The translations under genes were made by a program, and so were the position numbers. DNA of 64,000 nucleotides from Eisenibacter elegans DSM 3317. Lineage in GTDB: Bacteria; Bacteroidota; Bacteroidia; Cytophagales; Microscillaceae. How positions within the stretch are numbered: position 1 is the stretch's first letter; every line of letters begins with the position of its first letter. Where the stretch lies: assembly GCF_000430505.1 (NCBI RefSeq), contig NZ_AUMD01000011.1, positions 124,001 through 188,000 on the forward strand. Reading direction: 5' to 3'. The notes under the pieces were generated by a model, which made no database searches, was not told the origin of the DNA, and worked only from the letters and a program-made list of their open reading frames with translations. Below, one piece after another: positions 17,607 through 25,347 of this stretch.

Positions 17607-18809
17607 ATGAATGCATACACAGTTTTATCGGTGTTCGGTTTTGTTTCTCTTTGGGGTTACTCTTGGTGGGTGATATGGTACTCCATTTTTTTAGGTTTTT
17701 GGGCATTGCTGTATGTCTTGGCCTTGGTCTGGATGCGGCGCTTATGGTTTCGGGAGGCCAACGGCGGATCTGTGGCCATATTGCCGGAGGCCTTACCTAC
17801 GGTGAGTGTCGTGATTGTAGCCCGCAATGAATCAGCCAACCTGCCAGCCCTGTTTGAAGATTTGGCACAACAACAATACCCTGTTGAGCAGCTAGAAGTA
17901 TGGCTGATAGATGATTACTCCGAAGACCACACCGCCGCCCTTGTGTGTCAATACCAAGAGCTGATGCCCTACACGCTCCATTATCGGCTGCTTCAAGGTG
18001 AGGCGACGCTATCGCCCAAAAAGCGGGGGATAGCCCAAGCCGTAAGCCAAGCGGCTGGAGAATGGATAGCCTGTACGGATGGCGACTGCCGCGTACCCCC
18101 GGCTTGGCTCTCCACGATGCTGTCTATAGGGCAGAGTCGACAAGCCCATTTTGTCAGCGGTGGGGTAGCATTTATTCTTGAGCGCCCCCTTTTCCGGCGG
18201 CTTCAGGCCTTAGAATTTGCGACCTTGGTGGGGGTGGGCGCTATTGGCGTGATGGGTGGCTTCCCACAAATGTGTAACGGAGCCAACCTGAGTTTCCGCC
18301 GGCAAAGCTTCGAAAGTGTTGATGGATATACAGGTTGGCAACATATAGCCTCCGGCGATGATGAATTTTTGATGCACAAAATGGCCAAGGCTTACCCTAA
18401 AGGGATTTGCTTTGCCCAACACCCTGCCGCTGTCGTACAGACCTATGCCCAAGCTACTTGGCATAGTTTTTTCCAACAACGCAAACGTTGGGCAAGCAAG
18501 TGGCCTCATTATCAAAACCCTGTGCCAAAAATATTGGCCTTTTTCATATTTATTGGGCACGCCATGGCCGTGTTGGCGCTAATTTTGTCGGTAATGCAAC
18601 AGTATCCTTGGAAGCTTTTGATAGGCATCTGGGGGCTAAAATGCCTCGCCGAATTTTGGTGGCTGATGCCTATCCTTCGCTTTTTGAGGTTACAACCGCT
18701 AGCAGGATATATCCCGCTGTTGCAAATAATCTATCCGTTTTATGTATCTTTGTTTGGATTTGTTGCCGGCAAAGGTAAATACCAATGGAAAGGCCGTGCT
18801 TGGCAATGA
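17607..18809 (+). CDS. Membrane-bound family 2 glycosyltransferase
   Basis: This 400-residue inner-membrane enzyme transfers a sugar from a nucleotide-sugar donor. A transmembrane helix near residues 10-40 precedes the GT-A domain, which starts VSVVIVARNESANLPALFEDL and continues with LEVWLIDDYSEDHT. The metal-binding DxD is in CTDGDCRVPP. The acceptor/processive motif is QQRKRWASKW, and three to four membrane helices follow (FFIFIGHAMAVLALILSV and others). This architecture is shared with hopanoid, ceramide and polysaccharide glycosyltransferases; the donor and acceptor cannot be told. It stands next to an unrelated small gene and an ABC permease. Confidence 0.85.
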   Translation: MNAYTVLSVFGFVSLWGYSWWVIWYSIFLGFWALLYVLALVWMRRLWFREANGGSVAILPEALPTVSVVIVARNESANLPALFEDLAQQQYPVEQLEVWLIDDYSEDHTAALVCQYQELMPYTLHYRLLQGEATLSPKKRGIAQAVSQAAGEWIACTDGDCRVPPAWLSTMLSIGQSRQAHFVSGGVAFILERPLFRRLQALEFATLVGVGAIGVMGGFPQMCNGANLSFRRQSFESVDGYTGWQHIASGDDEFLMHKMAKAYPKGICFAQHPAAVVQTYAQATWHSFFQQRKRWASKWPHYQNPVPKILAFFIFIGHAMAVLALILSVMQQYPWKLLIGIWGLKCLAEFWWLMPILRFLRLQPLAGYIPLLQIIYPFYVSLFGFVAGKGKYQWKGRAWQ

Positions 18810-18851
18810 CACTAACCTAACCCCAAACACCCAAACACTAGCGCCTTTGTT

Positions 18852-19109
18852 ATGAGCGACGAAGAATATGACCTGATGGCAGAGCTGTACTTTTTGCAGT
18901 CATTTGCCGACCTTACAGCTCAACTCGAATACCCCTCCCACATACTCCAACAAACCCTCAAAAACCTGTGGAGCAAAGGTTGGATTCGGTGTTATGTTAC
19001 TGCGTCAGAAGAAATACTCGACGAAAGCCTAGTAGACCTTGACACAAAATTCGAATCATATTACTATATTGCTACCAAAGCAGGGTTGTTGGCCCACAAC
19101 AGTCTATAA
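18852..19109 (+). CDS. Small conserved-looking protein of unknown function
   Basis: This is 85 residues, acidic at both ends. The pattern LYFLQSFADLTAQLEYPSHILQQTLKNLWSKGWIRCY reads like a winged-helix fragment: a helix pair and then a beta hairpin. There is no membrane segment. It sits 20 bases before the OppC-like gene and 42 after the glycosyltransferase gene, so it is probably cotranscribed with the permease. A regulatory or adaptor role is possible but not shown. Confidence 0.6.
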   Translation: MSDEEYDLMAELYFLQSFADLTAQLEYPSHILQQTLKNLWSKGWIRCYVTASEEILDESLVDLDTKFESYYYIATKAGLLAHNSL

Positions 19110-19129
19110 ACCTACAAGCAACGCCACTT

Positions 19130-20383
19130 ATGTTTAGAAGCAAACAAGCCAATACAGCCGAAGAAGAGCATCACTCCCCCAACTACTACATCCGTAAACG
19201 TTTTTTTTCTAACCCACCAGCAGTCATCGGGATGGGGATAGTATTCTTATTGGGAGTAGTGGCCTTGTTGGGCTATAGTATTATGCCCGACCAAACCCCC
19301 AACGCTGTAGATGGCTCTATCGAAATCAAAACCCAACCACCAGGGTTCAAAGTAACTTTATTGCGCGAACGAGTAGACTTGAGGGAGTTCGAAAAACGAG
19401 GGTTTTTCAGCAAAATGATTTGGGGGCAGCCAAGCAATTACAAACCCTATCCCATTACCTCTTACCGGGTTGATGAGCAAAACTTGGTTGTGTATTATAC
19501 CTTGTTTGACCACGGCAACATCGAAGATTCCAAGCCCATCATAGACCTTATCGAGGACTTAGCCCTTAACGAAGATAATGCCGAACCTATCTATAAGGTA
19601 GAAGGCGATATCGTAACCTACAAAACCCACGAAGACGGAGAGGTCAAAACACGTACCCGCAAAGAAGTCATCGACCAATTTTATCGAGATTGCCTTCGCG
19701 AAAAAACATACCTCCTCGGCACAGACTCCCAAGGACGCGACTTGCTCAGCCGGCTGATTCTGGGGCTACGGATCTCTTTTAGTATCGGCTTTGTCTCGGT
19801 GATTATTGCCTTGTTGGTAGGTGTTACATTAGGCTCTATCGCTGGCTTCTTTGGCGGTTGGGTCGACTCGATAGTGATGTGGTTTATGTCGGTAGTCTGG
19901 TCTATCCCCGGTATTGTCTTGGTAATAGCCATCAGCCTAGCGCTCAATAGTAAGGGCATTTGGGTGGCCTTTGTTGCTGTAGGCTTGACTACTTGGGTCG
20001 AAATCGCCCGTTTGGTGCGGGGGCAAATTATGGAAATCAAGCAAAAGTTGTTTGTGGAGGCAGCGCGCGCATTGGGCTTTACCAACCTCCACATCATCTA
20101 TTTGCATATATTGCCCAATATCATTGGACCTCTGATAGTGGTGGCCACCTCTAACTTTGCCTCGGCTATCTTGATAGAGGCCGGCCTGAGCTTCTTGGGC
20201 TTAGGGGTACAGCCCCCAACTCCCTCGTGGGGCTCGATGGTCAATGATGGCTTCAAAACAGTAACCTCATATCCCTACTTGGTACTCTTTCCGAGTATCT
20301 GTATTAGCTTGATGGTATTGGCTTTTAATTTGTTCGGGAATGGCTTACGAGATGCATATGACCCCAAAGGTACAGCAAAATAG
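19130..20383 (+). CDS. OppC/DppC-like ABC transporter permease
   Basis: This is an inner-membrane permease subunit of a peptide/nickel-type ABC importer, 417 residues. An OppC_N segment with the first membrane helix (AVIGMGIVFLLGVVALLGYSI) is followed by a large soluble loop of about 130 residues, then a BPD_transp_1 domain that starts after LLGTDSQGRDLLSRLILGLR. The ATPase-contacting EAA loop reads EAARALGFTNLHIIYLHILPN. No OppB, ATPase or binding-protein gene is adjacent, which is common in Bacteroidota, where these subunits are scattered. Its 3' end overlaps the start of the phosphatase gene by 26-44 bases. Confidence 0.9.
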   Translation: MFRSKQANTAEEEHHSPNYYIRKRFFSNPPAVIGMGIVFLLGVVALLGYSIMPDQTPNAVDGSIEIKTQPPGFKVTLLRERVDLREFEKRGFFSKMIWGQPSNYKPYPITSYRVDEQNLVVYYTLFDHGNIEDSKPIIDLIEDLALNEDNAEPIYKVEGDIVTYKTHEDGEVKTRTRKEVIDQFYRDCLREKTYLLGTDSQGRDLLSRLILGLRISFSIGFVSVIIALLVGVTLGSIAGFFGGWVDSIVMWFMSVVWSIPGIVLVIAISLALNSKGIWVAFVAVGLTTWVEIARLVRGQIMEIKQKLFVEAARALGFTNLHIIYLHILPNIIGPLIVVATSNFASAILIEAGLSFLGLGVQPPTPSWGSMVNDGFKTVTSYPYLVLFPSICISLMVLAFNLFGNGLRDAYDPKGTAK

Positions 20384-21620
20384 TGATAAGTTTAGAACCA
20401 AGTTCCACCTCATAGAGCTGGAGCTGAACTCTATTCTCGAAATTACTCAGGCGATTAATAATAATATGCCTGAAGATGCACTGTATATGATGTATAAGTT
20501 TACGCTACGCGCAAACCTCAACATCGAAAAGTTGGCGATGTATGTGTTGGAAGACACTGAAACTTGGCAGTGTAAGGTCAATTTCGGAACAGAGGCCAAC
20601 TTTATGCATATCCCGCTAGAATATCACCATATCAGCCAGCTGCGCGATATGGTCAGCACGGACGACTATACCTTCCAAAACCCTGCTTTTGGAGAATTTG
20701 ACTTGATTATCCCTGTTTTCCACAAAGACCGGGTCTTGGCCTATGTATTTATGGAGAATAAGGGAGGAGTGATTCAAGACCTCGAAAAACAACTCGACAC
20801 GCGCTTCGTTCAAACGCTCAGTAATGTGATTATTGTGGCGGTAGAAAACAAAAAGCTTGTCCGCAGGCAGCTTCGCCAAGAGGCCTACAAAAAAGAAATG
20901 GATATTGCCGGGCGCGTACAGGCCGGGCTTTTCCCCAAGGCGCTGCCCTACACCGACGACCTACAGGTAGAGGCGAGCTATTTCCCCCACGACCTCGTAG
21001 GGGGGGATTATTATGATTACTTGCCCCTAGCCGACGGCAGCTTCTTGTTTTGTATTGCTGATGTATCGGGCAAGGGCATCCCAGCCGCCTTGCTGATGTC
21101 CAACTTCCAAGCCTCTCTGCGTACATTGGCACGCCAAACCCAAGACCTCAAGCAGATTGTACAGGAGCTAAACTATCTCATATACCAAAACTCCGGTGGC
21201 GACCATTTCATCACCTTTTTGTTGGCCAAATACGACCGCTACAACCGGAGCCTGAGCTATGTCAATGCAGGCCACAACCCGGGTTTCTTGTTTGCTAAAC
21301 ACCAAGAAGACCCTATAGCCCTCGACAAAGGAACGACGGTCTTGGGCGCTTTTCACCCGCTGCCGTTTTTGGAAGAAACCACTATCGAGACGCTCAACGA
21401 CTTCTTGTTGGTCGCCTATACTGACGGCATCACGGAGCTGCGCAACCCCCAAGGAGAAGAGTTTGGCCTTGATAGACTGCTAGACTTTATGCAGACCCAA
21501 CGCCAAGACACCCTCAGCGCCCTACACCAAAACCTCATCCAAACCATCAACGCATTCAAGCAAAGTTGTGAATATGTGGATGATATTACCCTGCTCTCTT
21601 GTAGGGTTATCAATCAATAA
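20358..21620 (+). CDS. SpoIIE-type PP2C serine phosphatase with N-terminal GAF-like domain
   Basis: This 420-residue cytoplasmic protein has a GAF-like sensory domain in residues about 15-170 (LNSILEITQAINNNMPEDALYMM), a helical linker (EAYKKEMDIAGRVQAGLFPKALP), and a PPM/SpoIIE catalytic domain. Metal-binding Asp residues are visible in DLVGGDYYDY, CIADVSGKGIPAALLMS, AYTDGITELRN and VDDITLLSC. Such RsbU/SiaA-like enzymes dephosphorylate anti-sigma antagonists or SiaC-type proteins. ATGs at 20340, 20352 and 20358 are all possible; all overlap the permease gene. The next gene encodes a SiaC-like protein, its likely substrate. Confidence 0.9.
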   Translation: MTPKVQQNSDKFRTKFHLIELELNSILEITQAINNNMPEDALYMMYKFTLRANLNIEKLAMYVLEDTETWQCKVNFGTEANFMHIPLEYHHISQLRDMVSTDDYTFQNPAFGEFDLIIPVFHKDRVLAYVFMENKGGVIQDLEKQLDTRFVQTLSNVIIVAVENKKLVRRQLRQEAYKKEMDIAGRVQAGLFPKALPYTDDLQVEASYFPHDLVGGDYYDYLPLADGSFLFCIADVSGKGIPAALLMSNFQASLRTLARQTQDLKQIVQELNYLIYQNSGGDHFITFLLAKYDRYNRSLSYVNAGHNPGFLFAKHQEDPIALDKGTTVLGAFHPLPFLEETTIETLNDFLLVAYTDGITELRNPQGEEFGLDRLLDFMQTQRQDTLSALHQNLIQTINAFKQSCEYVDDITLLSCRVINQ

Positions 21621-21655
21621 CCGTATCTTGCCATCACCAAACAACCAAGAGCCCT

Positions 21656-22045
21656 GTGGAAAACTTATTTGTCAAAGAAACTGCCTCCACTCCCGAAATC
21701 ACTTTTAGCGCCCAACGTGCTTTTTTGCAAATCAAGGGAGTGTCGTTGCCCGAAGACAGTGAGGCTTTTTATCGGGTATTGTTCGATTTTTTGAAGCAAA
21801 ACCAAGGTGAGCTGGCCAAATCTGGGATGACAGTCTCGTTCATGTTTTTGTATATCAACACCAGTACTACGGCCATTATCTCACAATTGCTACAACTATT
21901 TGAGAAAATCCAAGACCCTGTTTATCCTATTCACGTAAAATGGTACTACGAAGAAGATGACGATGATATGTATGACCTCGGGCTGGATTTCAAGGCCTTC
22001 ACCAAAGTGAGCTTTGAGATGATTCCTACCGATGATTTGTCCTAA
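21656..22045 (+). CDS. SiaC-family regulatory phosphoprotein (DUF1987)
   Basis: This 129-residue protein starts at GTG 21656. The STAS-like fold and the family pattern are clear: FYRVLFDFLKQN, then FMFLYINTSTTAIISQLLQLFEKIQ, then VKWYYEEDDDDMYDLG. In Pseudomonas, SiaC is phosphorylated by the kinase SiaB and dephosphorylated by the PP2C phosphatase SiaA, and the unphosphorylated form activates the diguanylate cyclase SiaD. The NTSTT cluster covers the expected phospho-site region. Here the gene follows a SpoIIE phosphatase by 35 bases, which supports a phosphatase-substrate pair. No SiaB-like kinase or GGDEF gene is in the window. Confidence 0.85.
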   Translation: MENLFVKETASTPEITFSAQRAFLQIKGVSLPEDSEAFYRVLFDFLKQNQGELAKSGMTVSFMFLYINTSTTAIISQLLQLFEKIQDPVYPIHVKWYYEEDDDDMYDLGLDFKAFTKVSFEMIPTDDLS

Positions 22046-22135
22046 ATTGTTGTAGCTTGCCGACTGATTGTAATGTTCGGGTATTTTGCCCCCCAACCTG
22101 AAACCTTGTTAGACACTTTTGTTTGTTGGTAGTTT

Positions 22136-23080
22136 ATGCCTGAAAAAAGAGACCACCTGCTCCTTCATCTGATAGTACTTATTTGGGGCTTTACGGCTGT
22201 CATAGGCCGTCTGACTAGCATTGATGCCGTCGCGTTGGTGTTGCATCGCACCTCTTGGGCGGCCTTGTTGTTGGGCTTGTTTATGTATGCGGCGCGCAAA
22301 TCCTTTGATGTGCCGCGCAAAGACCTTGGCTATATCCTCGGAACGGGAGCCATCATTGCGGCTCACTGGATTTTGTTTTTTGCTGCCGCAAAGGTGGCCA
22401 ACATTTCCGTATGCTTGGCGGGGGTAGCGACCAACTCCCTCTGGACTAGCTTGCTGGAGCCACTCATCAACCGCAGGCCTATCAAGTGGTATGAGATAGG
22501 GCTTGGCCTCCTGATGATTGTGGGGCTGTATGTCATCTTCTTGTTCGAGTTCAACCATATCATCGGCGGCATTATGGCCGTTGCTTCGGCCTTCTTTGGA
22601 GCGCTCTTTGGCGTAATCAATGGGCGCTTTATCCGCAAACACAGCCACTACGCCATTACATTTTATGAAATGATTGGCGCTGCCCTGAGTATCTTGCTAC
22701 TCATCCCATTTTATCCGTATATCAGCGGTGGCGATAGCTTTGATGTCGTTCCACAGGGCTGGGATTGGATGCTGATTTTGGTGCTGGCCGGAGTATGTAC
22801 GGTATATGCCTACACCCTTAGCGTCAAGTTGATGAAGAAGTTTTCGGTCTTTGCCATCAACCTCACCGTAAATCTAGAGCCTGTATATGGCATTATTCTC
22901 GCCTTTATGATCTTTGGAGAATCTGAGAAGATGACCGGAGGGTTTTATCTCGGAACACTGATTATCTTGTTGGCTGTATTGGCCTACCCCTATCTCGACC
23001 GAATGTACCTGCGCCGCCAAGAGCGCAAACGCTTGCGCAAACAGAATCTGGCTACGGCTGCCGTTGAGATGCCTCACTAG
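22136..23080 (+). CDS. EamA-domain DMT-family transporter
   Basis: This 314-residue inner-membrane protein has ten predicted helices in two EamA repeats. The first begins LIVLIWGFTAVIGRLTSIDAVALVLHRTSWA and the second near FFGALFGVINGRFIRKHSHYAITFYEMIGAAL. The C-terminal tail is basic (RRQERKRLRKQ), as expected for the cytoplasmic side. DMT proteins export amino acids, nucleotides or other small metabolites; the substrate is unknown. The gene overlaps the 3' end of the convergent hydrolase gene by 29 bases. Confidence 0.88.
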   Translation: MPEKRDHLLLHLIVLIWGFTAVIGRLTSIDAVALVLHRTSWAALLLGLFMYAARKSFDVPRKDLGYILGTGAIIAAHWILFFAAAKVANISVCLAGVATNSLWTSLLEPLINRRPIKWYEIGLGLLMIVGLYVIFLFEFNHIIGGIMAVASAFFGALFGVINGRFIRKHSHYAITFYEMIGAALSILLLIPFYPYISGGDSFDVVPQGWDWMLILVLAGVCTVYAYTLSVKLMKKFSVFAINLTVNLEPVYGIILAFMIFGESEKMTGGFYLGTLIILLAVLAYPYLDRMYLRRQERKRLRKQNLATAAVEMPH

Positions 23081-23891
23081 CCTTGTGGGGCGGTAGCCCT
23101 TGTTGGGTGAAGTACTTCAAGCTAGCGGCCAATAGTGGGGCGTGCCCCACCCGAAAACGAAGATATACTGCCTCAGGCAGGGCGCGGCGCAAGCGGCGCA
23201 AGTCGCGGGGGCGCACTAGCTTGTCGCGGCTACCCTCACAAATATAGACCGACATCGCCCCCTGAGCCGCTTGTGTGGCCAGCGGGTTTAGCCATCCCCC
23301 AAAACGACGCAACAGCAGCCAAGTATGATATATCTGTAAACGCTGCGCAGGCTTTTGTGTAAGTTCTCTAATAAAAAGCCAAAATTTACGTTGTCTCTTA
23401 GTGCGGTAGGTTGCCCAACGCCCTAGGAGTAGCCAAGGCCACTGCGCCCGCATCAGACTCAGAAATAAGCCCCTGCCCAACCAAGAGCCAGTAGCCAAAC
23501 GATAAACCCACCTAGGAGGCAGCCCTTCTGGCGCAATCAGGTAGCAGGCCTTGACCTGCTGAGGAAATAATACTGCCGTAGCTACCGCCAAACGGCAACC
23601 CATACTAAAGCCCAAGACCTCAAACGTCTCTGTGCCCACCTTCGCTTGCCAAGCTTCGATGAGTGATTGCCAACAATCAGTACTTAAGTAAGTTTTTGGG
23701 CAATTCCAAAAACTTTTTCCGTGAAAAAATACATCAAACGCATAAATCGTATATCTTTGCTCAAAAGCCTCTCCCCATGCGGCAAACACTGTAGCTTCTT
23801 GCCCCACTCCGTGAAAAGCAATAAGTTTTTTTTGACCGCTACCGTAGGTTTGGTAACAAAATTGTATATCTTTCCGTGAGATACAGTTCAT
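23052..23891 (-). CDS. Alpha/beta-hydrolase fold protein
   Basis: This is 279 residues from ATG 23891 (a GTG is one codon upstream). The nucleophile elbow is GFSMGCRLA near residue 94, with the oxyanion region in AFHGVGQEATVF. The acidic residue is probably in CEGSRDKLVRPRDL and the catalytic His in RVGHAPLLAASL, so the triad looks complete. No signal peptide is seen. A basic, aromatic segment in the lid region (RAQWPWLLLGRWATYRTKRQRKF in part) may contact membranes. The substrate is unknown. Confidence 0.82.
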   Translation of the reverse strand: MNCISRKDIQFCYQTYGSGQKKLIAFHGVGQEATVFAAWGEAFEQRYTIYAFDVFFHGKSFWNCPKTYLSTDCWQSLIEAWQAKVGTETFEVLGFSMGCRLAVATAVLFPQQVKACYLIAPEGLPPRWVYRLATGSWLGRGLFLSLMRAQWPWLLLGRWATYRTKRQRKFWLFIRELTQKPAQRLQIYHTWLLLRRFGGWLNPLATQAAQGAMSVYICEGSRDKLVRPRDLRRLRRALPEAVYLRFRVGHAPLLAASLKYFTQQGLPPHKASEASQRQP

Positions 23892-23935
23892 CACTTGTGT
23901 TGCTATCGATTAAAACCAAGGAAAACCCCCTTATT

Positions 23936-23965
23936 TGGTTTATAGGTAAAACGGAGGTAACTTTG
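23936..23965 (+). promoter_or_regulatory. Promoter of terC-like gene
   Basis: TTTG at 23936-23939, 18 bases, then TAACTTTG at 23958-23965. Transcription from near 23972 would give an unusually long leader of about 180 bases. This leader holds the perfect palindrome CCAACAATTGTTGG at 24057-24070. Confidence 0.65.
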
Positions 23966-24150
23966 TACAAAAGTAACAATCCTTTGTTGCTCTTGTCCAA
24001 AAACCCTTCAACAATACAGGCTTCAACTGTGTTTTGTATCCAAAAGTCCATTAAACCCAACAATTGTTGGCCACCCAATCACAGCCCGACCAATAAATCA
24101 ATTTTGCCCTCAACCTAATTACCGATTGCAAAGGAGTTAATTGTAAGTAA

Positions 24151-25248
24151 ATGAGTATCAACGAGTTTTTGTTTTTTTCGACATTCCTGCTTTTTGTAAC
24201 GGCGATGCTCGTCCTAGATTTGGGCGTGCTCAACCGCAAGCAGCACGTAATTTCCTTTAAAGAAGCCGGTATCTGGAGCGCCGTATGGATTAGTTTGGCC
24301 TTAGGCTTTTATACTGTACTTTATTTCCACGGGCATATCATCCACGATATAGACAGTTATGAAAAACTGACCCAAATTATCGAGCGTTACCACGACGATG
24401 ATGAGGTGAAAATCAGCCCTCAAACATTTGAAAGCAGCCTCCAAAACTATCGTAGTAACCTAGCACTTGAGTTTTTGACGGGCTACCTACTGGAGTACTC
24501 TCTTTCTGCTGATAATATCTTTGTGATCATTATGATTTTTGCCTCCTTTGGTGTGCGGGAGCTATATTTCAAGAAAGTCTTGTTTTGGGGGATTTTGGGA
24601 GCAATTATTATGCGCTTTACCTTCATCTTTGCCGGCTCGGCGCTTATCCAAAAGGCGCACTGGATACTGTACCTTTTTGGAGTGTTCTTGCTCTTTTCGG
24701 GGGCAAAAATGCTGTTCAATAAAGGAGATGACACCATAGACCCGCAAAACCACAAGATAGTCAAATTGGTGTCGCGCTACTTTGCGGTATTCCCGCGCTA
24801 TGTGGGCGAACGGTTTTTTATTCTGAGAAACGGCAAAACGATGATTACACCGCTTTTTGTGGTATTGATTATCATCGAGTTTACGGATTTGGTCTTTGCC
24901 ATTGACTCAGTGCCGGCGGTCTTTGCCGTTACCAAAGATCCTTACATCGTCTTCTTTTCCAATATCTTCGCCATCTTGGGGCTGCGCTCGATGTTCTTCT
25001 TCTTGTCGAATATTATGCACATCTTCCACTATCTGAAGACGGGTCTTTCGTTCTTGTTGATGTTTATCGGCTTCAAGATGATTGCCTATGATTATGTGCT
25101 CAAGCCCATAGGCTTCAAAACTTACCATTCGCTCATCATTATCTTGGGAATTTTAGCGACTAGCATCATCTTGTCTTTGGTGTTCCCCCCCAAAAAAGTG
25201 CAGTTGCCGGTAGCCTCTGTTCCTTCAGAAGAAGAAGTCCGCCCCTAA
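24151..25248 (+). CDS. TerC/Alx-family membrane protein
   Basis: This 365-residue inner-membrane protein has about nine helices. TerC hallmarks are present: LEYSLSADNIFVIIMIF with the membrane Asp, the FTDLVFAIDSVPAVFAVTKDP motif, and FFSNIFAILGLRSMFFFL. A hydrophilic loop at residues about 65-100 is longer than in E. coli Alx. Alx and TerC relatives export manganese or help metal loading of exported enzymes; tellurite resistance is a historical name. It has its own promoter with a 180-base leader. Confidence 0.9.
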   Translation: MSINEFLFFSTFLLFVTAMLVLDLGVLNRKQHVISFKEAGIWSAVWISLALGFYTVLYFHGHIIHDIDSYEKLTQIIERYHDDDEVKISPQTFESSLQNYRSNLALEFLTGYLLEYSLSADNIFVIIMIFASFGVRELYFKKVLFWGILGAIIMRFTFIFAGSALIQKAHWILYLFGVFLLFSGAKMLFNKGDDTIDPQNHKIVKLVSRYFAVFPRYVGERFFILRNGKTMITPLFVVLIIIEFTDLVFAIDSVPAVFAVTKDPYIVFFSNIFAILGLRSMFFFLSNIMHIFHYLKTGLSFLLMFIGFKMIAYDYVLKPIGFKTYHSLIIILGILATSIILSLVFPPKKVQLPVASVPSEEEVRP

Positions 25249-25302
25249 CTCAAAAAAGCCAAAATTTTAGAACCCTGCCCGTCGGTTTCTCGTAAAATTG
25301 TC

Positions 25303-25310
25303 TATTTTTG
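25303..25310 (+). promoter_or_regulatory. -7 element TATTTTTG before purH
   Basis: Exact TAnnTTTG match 38 bases before the purH ATG. It makes the in-frame start at 25312 improbable. Confidence 0.45.
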
Positions 25311-25347
25311 CGTGCTGTTAAGGATAGCTATCTTCTTCAAAATCCCG

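Noticed and set aside
23973-24150. yybP-ykoY manganese riboswitch in the terC leader
   Set aside because: I could not find the conserved loop sequences of that class; only the long leader and a palindrome are supported.
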